64,000 bases of DNA from Gigaspora margarita (taxonomy: Eukaryota; Glomeromycota; Glomeromycetes; Diversisporales; Gigasporaceae), in NCBI GenBank assembly GCA_009809945.1, contig WTPW01000159.1, forward strand, positions 84,118 to 148,117. Reading direction: 5' to 3'. Of this stretch, positions 45,636 to 57,322 are shown one piece after another. The stretch's first letter is position 1. Every line of letters begins with the position of its first letter. The notes below the pieces were generated by a model that searched no databases, was not told the DNA's origin, and saw only the letters and a program-made list of their open reading frames with translations. Both the position numbers and the translations under genes were made by a program.

Positions 45636-46889
45636 ATGGTAACTGGGTACCTTGTTATATTCAGAAGACTTACATATAACGAAAGTGCATTGTAGCTTTT
45701 GTTTAACAAACACCAGTGTGACAATTATACTTGAGCACTAGTTGAGTAAGCCAGGTATTGGCCTATTTTAAAATTTAGATAGTTTTTCTTTGTAATATGT
45801 AAACATAATGCAAAAATATCTAATAAATATAGAGCAAGATTGTCATAGAAAAAAAAAATAATGCAAAACCTTAGCGATCTCATGCCCTGTAATTGGATTT
45901 TAATGGTTTTGGACTTGTTAGAATCGTCTCATTGAGACAAACATTTTGGTAGTAAAATTATCCAAAACGGACCAGTAAATCAAGATTTATTTAATATTAT
46001 ATATATTTATATAATATATTATAAATATTAGTCATTATATTAACCAATCAGAATTGGACAACTCTTTTCGATGATCCCTTACACCAAATTTTCCAAGAAC
46101 TCTGACCTACAAAAACTGAACAGTTATCATATGTAATATGGAACAATGTTGCACTTTCACCAGCTGGAACTCAAGGCTATTCACTGAGTGTTTGGTTCTT
46201 CTTGAACCAAAAGCGGTCGCTACTGAAATAGAGTTGAAAAAGAGGACTCACCTAAGCAAGGCCTCTCAGCAGAAGTATTGAAACTACCAAGCAAAGAAGT
46301 AGTAGATAGCTTTGTCAAGGTTTTTGGATATGAAAACAAACAGGAATACTTGGTTAGATATAATATTTGGTACAGCGTAACTCTTTTAAGCCTCTACAAT
46401 TTGGTGCACTTTTCCTCCCGCTTCTTTGGCATTTCGAAATTTTAACAAAGTGGGCATTTCAGTTTACCCCCTCCAAAAGATCAGCAATATTTATTCCTTC
46501 CAAATTGGGAACACCTACCTATTTGGGATCAACATCACGAGTGATTTTTAGCTGCGAAGTAAATGGTGAATGACGTGTTAGAGATGTTTTGGATTGTTTG
46601 CAGAAATTTCTTACAAATCAAGCTACAAGGCAACCTTTACTGTACTGGTTTTCCTTTTCTTTTTTTTTTGTTTCTAACATTGTACATATAATACTTACGT
46701 AGACTGGCTCTATAGTATTATATAATTTTTTTTTTTTTTTTTTTTAAATTGCTTATACGCTGTAAGTCTTTATTAATTAAGATTCTTAGAACTTAGTACA
46801 ATTGAATATTACATTCTATGAGTTGTGCTACACTAATTACTTAATGATACCTACCCTAGCAATTTAGTCATACCTTTGCTATTTTTTTT
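45636..46889. other. No intact gene; repeat fragments
   Basis: Holds a GTCTCA-type module (45850-45995), the region 46360-46560 that resembles 29790-30150, and poly-T tracts (46650-46670, 46720-46745). A short frame near 46245-46400 (LSAEVLKLPSKEVVDSF VKV) looks protein-like, perhaps a LINE remnant, but I cannot assign it. Confidence 0.4.
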
Positions 46890-47905
46890 AGAATCTAACT
46901 AATGCCTATTACCCCATCAATTACCTTCTTAGCTGGTGTACAACCTACCTATTTCTATACAAGATCTTCTATATTATTATTAGTACTTTGTCCCCCTATC
47001 TACTTCTTGCAGCAACTTTCTTTTTCTCCCAGTTTGGTTTATTCTGGCAGTTTTTCACTTTTATTGCTCCCAAATTGGTGTACGTAGCCTTATATTCGAT
47101 TTAGTACCACTCTGATTTGAGTACATGTTGTGCTGCTACCATCGTGTTTGTATCTTAAGCCAACTTTTGGGGTGCTGCCATAACACGATCTGTATCTCAA
47201 GCCACAACCTTTCCTGAACGGGCACAGCCAGATTTATCAAAATTCAGGTTCTTATTCTGCAGTGTACCACTTGCCTTATTAGTGCTACCATAGTTGGTAT
47301 CGTCTGTAGCATGATTGCTATAAGCTTCCCATCTAGTGTGGGTGTACTACCGACGGTTGTTTTCACTTCCAGCTTGGTATTGCAAGGAGGCCTGGAACCT
47401 TGACTTATAACGCACCAGCATGGCACCCATTACTGAAGTTAGTAATGTACAACAGTACCTAATGCAATTTTCAATCTTGTATAGCGCCAGAGGTGTTCCA
47501 GACCTAGTTAGGTCAATCCTTTACCACAGATCTTTACCATATTCACTACATTACCCATTACTCCAGTTTTTGTGACACTAGTATTACCCTCCCAATCAAG
47601 ATCCCCTAGACCGCCTAGGGGTTGTTGGTGCTATCCTGCTAATCGTGGATTTACACGCGCACCCTATTTGCCCCAAAACCTTCTGCAATATCGACCACCG
47701 CACATAACACCAACTCTCTATGGCTAGATCTCCTTCTGGGAATTCCTATACTAGATCCGTACTTCACTTGGACTTCCATGGGGCTCCATGTTCGATTTTT
47801 TGGCTCCTTTTTTAGGTTACAGAGTATTTTTCACCTCCAGGCTGACTCGGACCTTGGACCTTGACTTAACTACCATGGGGGTTTGGCAACTTAACAAGTA
47901 AGCTA
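46890..47905 (-). mobile_element. SINE-like element, divergent third copy
   Basis: A one-kilobase island clearly richer in G+C than its surroundings. Read on minus, the head CTTACTTGTTAAGTTGCCAA then CCCCCA matches the head of 13466-14451 (GTTAAGTTG...CACCCCCA), followed by a similar GAAAAATA...CTGTAACC stretch. The body has diverged further. No target duplication found. Confidence 0.45.
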
Positions 47906-48540
47906 TAAGACCCAAACCCATTATAATTTTTATAGAATATAGATTTCATTTTATTTTGTCGAGATTGTCTTTTCTTTGTTTTTCTTATCTTGTTTTTTTT
48001 ACTTTTCTTACTTGGTATTTCGCTTAGGATTAGTAGTTTCCCCCCTTTTTTATACTCCCTTTTATATTTCATTTCATTTTAGTTTTTTTTTTTGTGATGG
48101 ATCTGAGTAAAATCGTTCCACTACTGAAGCGAGATAAGAAGAATTTAAAGAAAATAGTGGTCTTGACAAGGCTAACAGCAGCCATTCGGTGATTACAAAA
48201 ATAACTTGCAGTGAGTTGCGGGTCTCTGTATGAGAAAAACTAGTTTGTCATAGCAGGTCGCACCTGGGTACTTCAGTTTTGAGTGAGTTTTTATTTGAAA
48301 AAGGAGAATTTAGTTAGTAGCCAGAAAATTGAATTTAGCTTATTAACTTACCTTAACTAAATTATGTAAATTTTCACATATCTCCTAAAATAAAAGCAGG
48401 ACCGCTAGTTAAAAAAAAAATAAAAAAAAATTAACCAATCAGAATTGAGTTTAGGTAATCACACTATACATGGATGAGGGTGGCTATTAAGTAAAAAAAT
48501 ATTACATGATAAATGGCATGCCCCTTACTATATAAACTAT
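47906..48540. other. No gene seen
   Basis: AT-rich spacer. 48463-48532 (minus) resembles 29413-29510 (shared GCCATTTATCATGTAAT-like phrase), so it is probably a fragment of an undefined repeat. Confidence 0.35.
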
Positions 48541-48753
48541 ATTAAATTTTAAAAAATCAGTCAATTGTAAAAATCTAAAATTTTACTTAAACTTAATTAT
48601 TTCAAAAACTGTAGTATAAAATTTTTTAAACTCTTTTTTATTTAAAAGATATAGATTTAAAGAATTTATAATTTAATTTTTAGCTTAATATCTTAAATAT
48701 TTAGCTCTGTATAAATTTTTAAAAAGTGTCTACAATAATATGGTAGGCTACTG
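48541..48753. mobile_element. Mariner-like end fragment
   Basis: Ends AATATGGTAGGCTACTG followed by TA, matching the end of the Tc1 element at 8939-10237, while the adjoining inner part (TAAATTTTTAAAAAGTGTC and the region back to 48541) matches the arms of the 11011-11812 foldback. No left end was found. Confidence 0.55.
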
Positions 48754-48769
48754 TATCTATCTGGCATGA

Positions 48770-48863
48770 TATATGGATTATGGATATCGACAGTATAATA
48801 GCAATGCACAAGGCCTTTAGCCATGTGCTATTGCTATTATCTTGCTAATATCCATATATCCAT
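48770..48863. repeat. 94-bp two-stem hairpin
   Basis: GGATTATGGATATC pairs with GATATATCC-type sequence, and after a small bulge ATAATAGCAAT...CACAAGG pairs with CCATGTGCTATTGCTATTAT around a 7-nt loop. Immediately downstream of the mariner-like end. Confidence 0.7.
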
Positions 48864-48899
48864 CAAATTATGCAAATAATGAGAAAAAATTTCCAAGAG

Positions 48900-50039
48900 T
48901 GAACTAAGGTAATAAACAATGCTAACCTTTAGCAAAGTGTTATTTTTTCAAAAAAACTACTATATTCCAAAATTTGAATTACAGTAATATGCGTAACTTG
49001 TAAATTAATCTTGTATTTTTATTAAAAATCTGTGATTACAATAAATTACATATATAGTTTATTTAAATTTTAAAGAATTGCATATAACTATGCTAGAATT
49101 ACGATATTTTAGCTTACAAAATATAATACTGTACAAAAAGTATTAGTTATTTTGAACTTCATTATACATTAATAATTAACTCATGAGTACTCAAAAATTA
49201 ACTACTATACAGTGTCAGTATAGTTTTTAAATTCATATATAATTATTTTATATAATCACCTTAAATATTTAATTATATATTTAGTAATTTTATAAAAGTA
49301 ATTGGATATAGTCACCAGGTTTTTGTGTCCTGAAGGTGTGAGTATATTGAGGTACAACTGTATATATCATATATATAATTAATAATTGTTCTAATATTAA
49401 CAATATATATATTATATTATTGATATTAATAGAAATAATATTTAATTACAAAGCACTATATTAAAGTTTTATTTAGATATTATTTGAATAAATTGTTTAA
49501 AATTCAAAAAAAAAATACTTGTACAAATGTATATTGTGCACCTTTTTCAAAAAGCTTTACTTGCACACTTAAAAAATTTTTTAAAAATCGAAAAATTCCA
49601 AAAAAAAATAATACTTGCACATGTGCACCTTGTGCAAGCCAATTTTAAATACTGTCTAGACTATCTAAATACAATATTTAAAAAAGTTCAGATATTCAAA
49701 TTTGAAAAATGTCAATGAATAATTATATAAGTATCTGAATTATAACCAGATCCAACAACTACAGTAGTAGTTAGACTTTTTTAAATTTTAAATCAGATAG
49801 TATTTAAATAAAACTTTAAAATAGTGCTTTGTAAAATTAATTATTGTTCTAATTAAAATTAATAATATATTGTTAATATTAGAAAAATTATTAATTATAT
49901 ATATATTTAGTTGTATAATTTATTTAAAATTGTAAGTCTTTAAAAAGTAAAATATATATAAAGAATATTTAATTTAATGTGTAACTTGATTATTGTTATA
50001 TTACGAATTATGCTAAACAAAAATTTAAAGTAACCTATA
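48900..50039. repeat. AT-rich spacer with 540-bp inverted repeat
   Basis: No gene. 49372-49911 is an inverted repeat with arms of about 150 bp (TAATTAATAATTGTTCTAAT and AAAGCACTATATTAAAGTTT pair with complements at the right). Its centre holds CTTGCACATGTGCACCTTGT-like palindromic phrases. A CAACTGTA end near 49363 suggests another TA-type element. Confidence 0.55.
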
Positions 50040-50223
50040 CAGTCTACTCCCACTATAGTTACACTGTCTGGCAGAAACTTGACGTGACTATAGTGAGAGA
50101 AACATAATAATAGTCAAATCATGTGATTATAATGAGAGTTAATTTTATATTACTGCAAATGATTGGTATATAGTTTCAAGAAAATGTGACTATTTCAGGT
50201 ATGACTATTGTGGGAGTAGACTG
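50040..50223. mobile_element. Mariner-like MITE (CAGTCTACTCC ends)
   Basis: 184 bp, TA on both sides, ends CAGTCTACTCCCACTATAGT and ...ACTATTGTGGGAGTAGACTG. Non-coding. Confidence 0.85.
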
Positions 50224-50989
50224 TAGTCAAGTAGCTTATTAAAATCAAATATTTCTTAACACAAATCAAATAAAGCCATATTAGAAACTGTATAGTCAGA
50301 TAAAAACCAGAGATGTATCAGGCTTCAATATATATCTATTTTTATTTTTAAAATCATAGCCCTATCATGTAACTGATAGAGTTGTAATTATAACCCAAAT
50401 ATAATAATAAACATAAATTATATCAAAATATAATCAGAAATAAATCAGATAAATATATATAGCTACTAATTTTTTTACATGTATATAATGTTCAACTTAT
50501 AATACTTGATATAAAAATAAATAACTAGTACAGATCTTGTAAAATATCATAATAACTACAAGCCTTATTGAGTAAAATGTTTTTAGATAAAAATAGAAGC
50601 ATATCAACTTTTAATATGTCTCTAGATTTAAGTTTAAATCATAGCAATATTGGGCACCCAATATGTATTTAGAATTAACATGAAAGTAAACCTATAGCCA
50701 GTAATCACATTAGAAATTATTCAGAGATAAATAAAATATATCTATAAAACTTTTGATAAACATATATACCTATAAGATAAGTTTATATAAATACCTAGTA
50801 AATCTATAAAGTCTATGATATTTGTTTTATAGTACTTAATAAAAATAAAGAATAACAGTATGTGTCAGAAGTTAATCAGTAATAAATAAATAAATCTATA
50901 TAAATAATAATAAAAACTAATACTTGATTAGTGAAATTATTAAAATTATATATTATATATTATTAAATATGAAACTTTCTGTTTATAGA
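50224..50989. other. AT-rich spacer, no gene seen
   Basis: Many short palindromes and CAGATAAA/AATCATAG phrases. It may be the subterminal region of the CACTA fragment that follows. Confidence 0.35.
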
Positions 50990-51560
50990 ATTTACAGATA
51001 TATATTCTTAGAGAGTTTTTTTCTGAATTTGACAGTTTTGGAAATAAAGTGGCCAAAATATTATGTACAGGAATAATACAATCTCTACTTAAATCATAGA
51101 AATACTGATTCTATAATTTAACATTACAAATATTGTCTACTTGATAATAATATCTTGGTTTTTGGTCATTAATAACTTGATACTACTGTACATAGGCAAG
51201 TATATGTTTCTTTGGAACTTCTAGTAGATTTATTATATTCTCAAAATAATATTAAATAATGTCTAGATATATATCAGTAGAATTGTTATCCAATATGAAT
51301 TTAGAAAGTATTTTTGCAGACTTTGTATATTTCTTGAATAAGTACTGTAGACCCAAATATTTTGTCATCAATTTTTATTTTTCTGTATATTATAATACCA
51401 TGTAATGCCACTATGGTATCTGAATACTCAAGTATATTAGTTAAGAATGTGAAATTATAATTATATGCAATGTTGTAATGGTCAACTAATAATGTATATA
51501 AGTCTTTCAGAAGATTTATATGTTTCTTTTTAGACCCTAATAATTTACTAGAAAAGGTTT
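50990..51560 (-). pseudogene. CACTA3: C-terminal fragment of a tnp2-type transposase
   Basis: Minus-strand frames give LLKDLYTLLVDHYN, a region matching CACTA1 LPDNIYQILGEYYS, then KILSKFILDNNSTDIYLDII, HILAYVQ*YQVIND and SRDCIIPVHNILATLFP. These line up residue by residue with the CACTA1 C-terminus (HHLAYVQWYMP, ARDCILPIQRILG). The N-terminal and catalytic parts are absent. Stops and shifts present. A truncated relic of a related but distinct element. Confidence 0.7.
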
Positions 51561-51607
51561 AGAGTCAGTTTCTGAATAATTTTTATATAGAGATAGATTT
51601 TTAAAAT

Positions 51608-52004
51608 ATGGTGTATTCTTTAACAAATCAAGTTAAGGATCTTAAAGCTTGAACCTCAACTTTAGAAACTCCAAACATATATTTTGACAATGCCTATAAT
51701 TATAATAAAAATAGCAATTCTAAAGATGCTAATTGTACTACTGAACTTTCTTGTTTATTTAATGATATTGGTCTTTCTGAACTTAATACTTTTCAAGACC
51801 AAAATTCTGACTCTAACATACAAAACAAGAGCCAGAAATTATCAACTACTACTACTAAAATTCAAAGAAAGGAAAAGGAAAGACATCAAAATAATGATAA
51901 AGCCAATAATAATAATCAGCAAAAAACTATTGGTAAGTCCAGAACCAACTACTGAATATATAAGAAAGTTATATGAATTGTTAGAAAATATGGATAAAGA
52001 ATAG
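51608..52004 (+). pseudogene. Degraded ORF, unassigned
   Basis: From ATG 51608 (MVYSLTNQVKDLKA) an Asn/Ser/Lys-rich frame with one early stop runs to ELSCLFNDIGLSELNTFQ and QRKEKERHQNNDK, stops near 51953, and a shifted frame ends EYIRKLYELLENMDKE. The composition looks protein-like, but no family is recognisable. It lies divergent to the CACTA3 fragment, the place where CACTA1 and CACTA2 carry their second gene. Confidence 0.35.
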
Positions 52005-52137
52005 TATAAACTATTTATATATATAATATTATAATTTATAAGAAAAAAGCTATTGATTAAATTATTGTTTAAGAGTAGAAATTACTATTTTAAAATTATA
52101 TATAATCTTAATAGTAAATTTTTTTATAATTAATTTT

Positions 52138-52607
52138 GAATCCTGAAATATCTGCAAAAGGGTAAGGTTTTACAAAAATTACTAAATATAGGAATCATCT
52201 AAAGCCAGATTCGATCATGTGACCAATGGCCAATCAAGCTGTAAATTTTTAACTTTCCCAGATCAGCCCGATGAGACAAAAACAAAGAAAAAAGTAAAAA
52301 CCACAAAAAATACAAGAAACAAGTGTCTAAACCTGTCTCATGGCACTAATAAAAAAATCAGAAAACAATTTTACATATAAAACTTGATCTAACCCTAACC
52401 CCAAACTAACCCTTACTCTAGTTTTAATTAAATAATCAAAAACATATAAACGAACCTGGCCTTGGCTATCCCCTAAATATAGAAAGATCTGCAAGAAAAA
52501 AGGCAAAAATAAGCAAACTAATTACTATAAAAGAAAATGATCTGCACAAAAAAGACCAAAAATAAGTAAACTAAAACCTACTTCTCTCTATATATTTCGG
52601 GGTCCTA
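52138..52607. mobile_element. MITE family B copy, split by MITE A
   Basis: Ends GAATCCTGAAATATCTGC and ...TATATTTCGGGGTCCTA with perfect TTAATTTT duplications (52130-52137 and 52608-52615). The internal GCAAAAATAAGCAAACTA phrase matches the other family B copies. MITE A at 52191-52473 is inserted in it. Confidence 0.82.
52191..52473 (-). mobile_element. MITE family A copy
   Basis: 283 bp. Perfect TAAATATA duplication. Ends GGAATCATCTAAAGCCAG and ...CTGGCCTTGGCTATCCCC. Internal CTAACCCTAACCCCAAACTA telomere-like stretch and GATCAGCCCGATGAGACAAA. Nearly the same length as 60634-60917 (284 bp). Confidence 0.85.
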
Positions 52608-52615
52608 TTAATTTT

Positions 52616-54489
52616 ATGTAAAATTATATTAAGTAAACTAATTTTAATACTTTAAAACAAGTTTGTAGAGCAGGTTTTTCTAATTTTAACAATAGAAAAT
52701 TATTAAAATTGGTTAAAAACTCAATGAAATATATATTTTTAAAAATTGGGTATTAAAATTTAGTAATAAACTAACTTATAAATTTATGTAAATTGACCAA
52801 TTAGAATTAGTAATTTTGTGCAATCCAAAAAAATTTGGGCTAACCCAAAACAATTGTATGATATATACAATTATATTTTTTAAAATATAATACTAGTTCA
52901 AAATTTTACTATTATATTTTGTAAAATTTTAATAAAAATTAGTTGTAATTTAAAAAAGGTTTATTAGTAGCATATATCAGTTTTATATAAAAATTTTAAA
53001 GACTATATAAAACTATATAAAAATGATCTATGTACCCTTTACTCTTAATTGTATATAGGATGAGATAATTCAAATTTTAAATGGCCTTGAAGATACTTGA
53101 GTCTTAATGCAAAAAAAATGGTCAAAAATCTCGTGTTATATGAACAAAAACATTATATCAGTAATTGCCTAAACTTTGGAATATACATGCAGACGAAAGC
53201 ATTTCGGATTTGAAAACCCGAAATTAAAATTTGAAGATAAAATTGTTTTTGACCTATTTTACTTGAAAGATAAAATTATTTGATACTTTTTTTGAATAGA
53301 AGAGATTATAAGGAACATATCTATATAAATTTTATTTGCTCTTATAAAAAATTTTAATTTTCTCTAATGAAGACAAAATAGACCTTTTTCAAAGATCAAT
53401 TTCAGTGGCATCACTACTTTGGAAGGCCAATTTAGATATAAATAAAGTAAGATAAAGTACAATCTACAAAACCTTTACTATCATCACTATGAAAATAGGC
53501 TATTGATCAAGATCTGGAAAAATCAAAATTGACAAAAAGTGAAAAGGAATAAATACATACTGTTGTAAAGTAAGTGATTTTTTATACAAATAAATATTGT
53601 ATTACTAGTATTAGTTTTAGATTATTAAATAACTATTTGTGAACTGATTTATGTAGAACTCTAGGCATCTAGTATAGAGGTCATACTTGAAATTTTTCAG
53701 CAAAAACATCTAAAATTTGAGAAGCAAAAAACAGTTTTTGGCAATTATCTTGGCATCAAGTAGTTCAAATTGAATGAACTTTTTTTTAAAATGAAGCTCT
53801 CAGTAAGGCGCATCTAACAAAAAAGTTTATTCAATTCAGATCACTGGATTAGAAGTTATTAAAGTAAATAAATTTTGTTGTTTTTAGCAAATTAGGCCAA
53901 AATTGGCCAAAATCCAGTTATAACCTATATGAGAGATATCTGGGGTCCTATTTACATTTAATTTATAAAAAATGAGCCAATGAGTTTGAGATATTAATCA
54001 TATAATTAATATTGCAGATCATAATTTAAAATGAAATCTATATTTTTTACTTAATCTGCTAACCTTCTAAAACTCACTAATACTTGTTTATTATAACTTT
54101 TTTAAAACTAAACACTAACTCTAACCCCTAACCCTAAAAAATGCACCCCTTAAAAATTTAGTTTTCGTAATTTTATACTATAATTTCATTTTAATCTGGA
54201 TTTCATTTTAATCTGCCACAATTAATACTAATAATAAAAATCTCTAAAATCTTGTTTTTTCTATTAATTAAAATAACTTTAAAGCTGATTTTAAAAATAT
54301 AATTAATGAGAGAGACTTTTATTTGGATGAAGTTTTGAAAACAGATACAGGAAGAACAGATTCAGAATAATAATTAAAAATTTACCCAGTAAACAAAAAA
54401 AAATAATCACTATATAATTCACATTTATAACAAGCCATAGAGGTCTTAAAAAGTAAGTAATTATTATTATTATTATTATTATTTTTATT
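52616..54489. other. AT-rich spacer, no gene seen
   Basis: Contains a diverged GTCTCA-type module around 53760-53865 (ending GATCACTGGATTAGAAGTTA), a lone family B-like end GATATCTGGGGTCCTA near 53940, and a telomere-like CTAACCCCTAACCCTAAA near 54120. No coding motif on either strand. Confidence 0.45.
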
Positions 54490-54679
54490 TAAAGTTTCCA
54501 CTATAGGAAAGGTTTTTATTCAAGCAACCAGATCAAAGGCACTTCTTTGGGCACCTAACATTTGTTACATTGATGAGAATACAACTAGCCACATGTACAA
54601 CCTTTGGTTGTCTAATTTAAGTAATCCACCTGAAGGTTTTATACTAGTTGCTATACCTGCAACCCAACTAGGGGTTACC

Positions 54680-54859
54680 AGGACCCTAAAATATATAGAG
54701 AATAGTAAGGTATTAGTTTGCTTATTTTTGGCCTTTTTTGTGCAGATTATTTTTTTTTATAGTAATTAGTTTGCTTATTTTTGCCTTTTTTCTTGCAGAT
54801 CTTTTTATATTTAGTAATTTTTGTAAAACCTTACCTTTTTGTAGATATTTTGAGATCCT
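54680..54859. mobile_element. MITE family B copy in the SINE-like element
   Basis: 180 bp. Ends AGGACCCTAAAATATATAG and ...TTTTGAGATCCT. Flanks GGGTTACC and GGATTACC (7 of 8). Confidence 0.8.
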
Positions 54860-55430
54860 GGATTACCTATTTAAACCCTCTGCTCCCTGCTTCTCCTATC
54901 AATTCTACTTGTATCACTAGTACAATCCTCTGATACATTAGTTAGTCAAGGTTAGTCCTGATACTTTATGAAATCCCCTTAGGACTAGTTTATTCTCACA
55001 GTACACTTGGTAGAACAGTTTCTGTCCTACACAGGTATTACCTACGCTTTGGTAACTTATGCATCTATGAGACAGACTACTTGTAGTCTAAGAATTAGCC
55101 TAAACCACTACAGTAATCTACTTCTACTCTTGTGAAGTTCTCCAAATCCCAGTACCTGGTCTGTCGCTTTTTTAGCTTCTTTACTCTAGTCGTATTTCTA
55201 CTTCCAATTCAAAGACCAGAAGGGTTGGTCAGCCTGACATTAGGGTGCCATATGGTCTTTCTCTCCTTGGTACATGCTTCTGAAACACAGGTCCTTTTCC
55301 TCTAGTATGACTCCAGCAGTCTGGTTGGTAGGGTTCTTCAAACCTTTTTATCATGGGTTTGCTTCCGGTTAGTTCCTGTTCAAGATTCTTTTCTCCAAAA
55401 CTGTTGAAAATCTAGGTACTTCTCCATTTG

Positions 55431-56539
55431 GAGGTCATCTAAAGTCTGGCACTTTACGAAATTACCTGATATATAACCTGGATCTAGTAATAGTAAATGA
55501 TCTGGTCATTTGCAAATTTTTTAAATGACCTCAAATAACCCTGAAATGACTGGTTATTAACGGTTATCTCAATTTTGAGTCATTTAGAAATGACTCGTAA
55601 CCAAATGACCATGGTCATTTAGAAATAACTGAGGTCATTTGAGGGTCATTTAGTCATTAGACTGTCGTGCATATAGAGTTTGTATCCCATATTAATATTT
55701 TTACATAGATTGATCAACTTTAACTGCATAACAATAACGCATACGTATAGGTTTCTGGGTTGAGCTAAGTATTTGTAGACTCAGACCCAAAACCTAATAA
55801 AAGTTTATATGCCCGGTCCCATCTAGGAATGGTAAATAACTCAATTGTTTGATCAAAATTTAAATAACTTCAAGTTATTAAATCATGACAAGATCATTTT
55901 GGTTATTGAGTTCATTTAGTTCATTGGCATATAAAAAATAACTGATAATTTTATTGGTCGAATTGCTCGTATAAAAAGTTATCAAACTTTATTACTTTCC
56001 TTATTGATAATATTAATTATAAATTAAAGTCCCAAATTTTGCTAAGTTAATTAATATTTATATCTTAAATAAAGTGTTCAAAATATGCTATTTATTATTT
56101 CGAACAACTTTACTTAAGACATAAATATTAATTAACTTATAGCTACAATTATTGATTATGTTTTAATTTTGTTTGGAGGCCAATTTGAGCATTAGAATAT
56201 TAACTAACATATATTAAATGACCTTCTAGGTCATTTGAACCTCGAAATGACCCAATGACTAGTCATTTGTCATTTGGGTCATTTGGGTCATTTCAGGTCA
56301 TTTATCATCACTGCTCAGATCAGTCCGTGCAAAACAAAGTGAGACGGCAAAGACAAAAAAGTGAAATATATAGAAAACAGCTATCTAAACCGGCCTTGGT
56401 TGACTAAGTAAAAGTGTTGAAAATGCGATTTTACTATATAAAAATAACTTTTCACTAACCCAACACTAACCCTAACCCTAAAAATTAGAAAATCAAAATA
56501 TCAGGTAATTTCGTAAGGTGCCAGGCTTTAAACATCCCC
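55431..56539. mobile_element. MITE family A copy, long, with nested insert
   Basis: Ends GAGGTCATCTAAAGTCTGGC and ...GGTGCCAGGCTTTAAACATCCCC. Flanks TCCATTTG and TCTATTTG (7 of 8). Extended inverted arms share TTTACGAAATTACCTGATAT. It has the CTAACCCTAACCCTAAA stretch of the family. Interrupted by 55485-56313. Confidence 0.78.
55485..56313. mobile_element. hAT-like element with GGTCATTT subterminal repeats
   Basis: Ends TAGTAATAGTAAATGATC and ...TCATTTATCATCACTG form an imperfect hAT-type inverted repeat. GGTCATTT or its complement occurs about fifteen times near both ends. Flanks CCTGGATC and CTCAGATC match at 5 of 8, so the duplication is weak. Non-coding. Confidence 0.65.
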
Positions 56540-56711
56540 TCTATTTGGGTCTTGCCAAGTGGGTTTCTCTGCTAATTCCCAAGATTTGCATGCTTTTTTT
56601 ACTTTATGTAACATTGCACAAGTCAGTTAGCTCTTAATAACTTGGTGTCACCTGGATTATAGATCAAATATCTAATTAGTTGGAGCGCAGATTAGTTCTG
56701 TAATACAGATA

Positions 56712-57320
56712 CAGTCAGACCCCCATAAATGCAAGTCATCAGGACTAGCTTTGAAGTGTGCATTTAGGGAGGGTTGCAATTATAGAATAGCCAATCAAAT
56801 GTGAACATGTGAACCCTTATTAACCAATAATTGGTTACAATATATCTTATTAATAAAATAACTATTATTGTTATACCTTCATGCAATATTTACACAATGC
56901 TCTATTAAGTTGTTAGCTAACTTTACTTATGTACTTGTGAATAACCCTTTAATAAAGATTTATTAAACCCATTATTTAATTTATTGTTGATCTATGGCAT
57001 CATGTTTCATTACTTTATATTGATGAGCTTAACAAAATTTCAGTACAGTAAAAGCATGAAATAACACACAGGGGCATTACTTGAAATTTTGGCCTAAATT
57101 AAGCTTAATTTAGGCCAAATTTTGAAATTACACCCCTGCATGCTTAATCCAAAAAATAAAAATTTTTATTGGCTAATAGTCACATGCATGCATTTATAGA
57201 TAGAACCTACTATAGATAGGCCAAAAAAATTTTGTGCAATTGCAGAATAAAGAACGTGCATTTATCTATAAGTTCTATTATGGGCCTAGCTTTAGTCTTG
57301 CATTTATAGGGGTCTGACTG
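56712..57320. mobile_element. Mariner-like MITE (CAGTCAGACC ends), longer copy
   Basis: 609 bp, TA on both sides, ends CAGTCAGACCCCCATAAATG and ...CATTTATAGGGGTCTGACTG. Contains a small perfect-looking palindrome AATTTTGGCCTAAATTAAGC / GCTTAATTTAGGCCAAATTT near 57085-57125. Same family as 7174-7513. Confidence 0.82.
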
Positions 57321-57322
57321 TA

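Larger units (their letters stand above)
54490..56700 (-). mobile_element. SINE-like element, second copy, with two insertions
   Basis: Minus-strand relative of 13466-14451. The tail side starts in a T-rich ATT run. ACAACTAGCCACATGTACAA, GCTATACCTGCAACC, ACAGGTCCTTTTCCTCTAGT and, after the MITE A insert, TCTTGCCAAGTGGGTTTC all match the complement of the first copy. The head fades near 56640-56700. Interrupted by MITE B (54680-54859) and MITE A (55431-56539). No duplication recognised, partly because a mariner-like MITE abuts the head. Confidence 0.7.

Noticed and set aside
53658-53955. Another MITE family B copy ending GATATCTGGGGTCCTA
   Set aside because: The right end fits, but the supposed left end is weak and flanks do not match.
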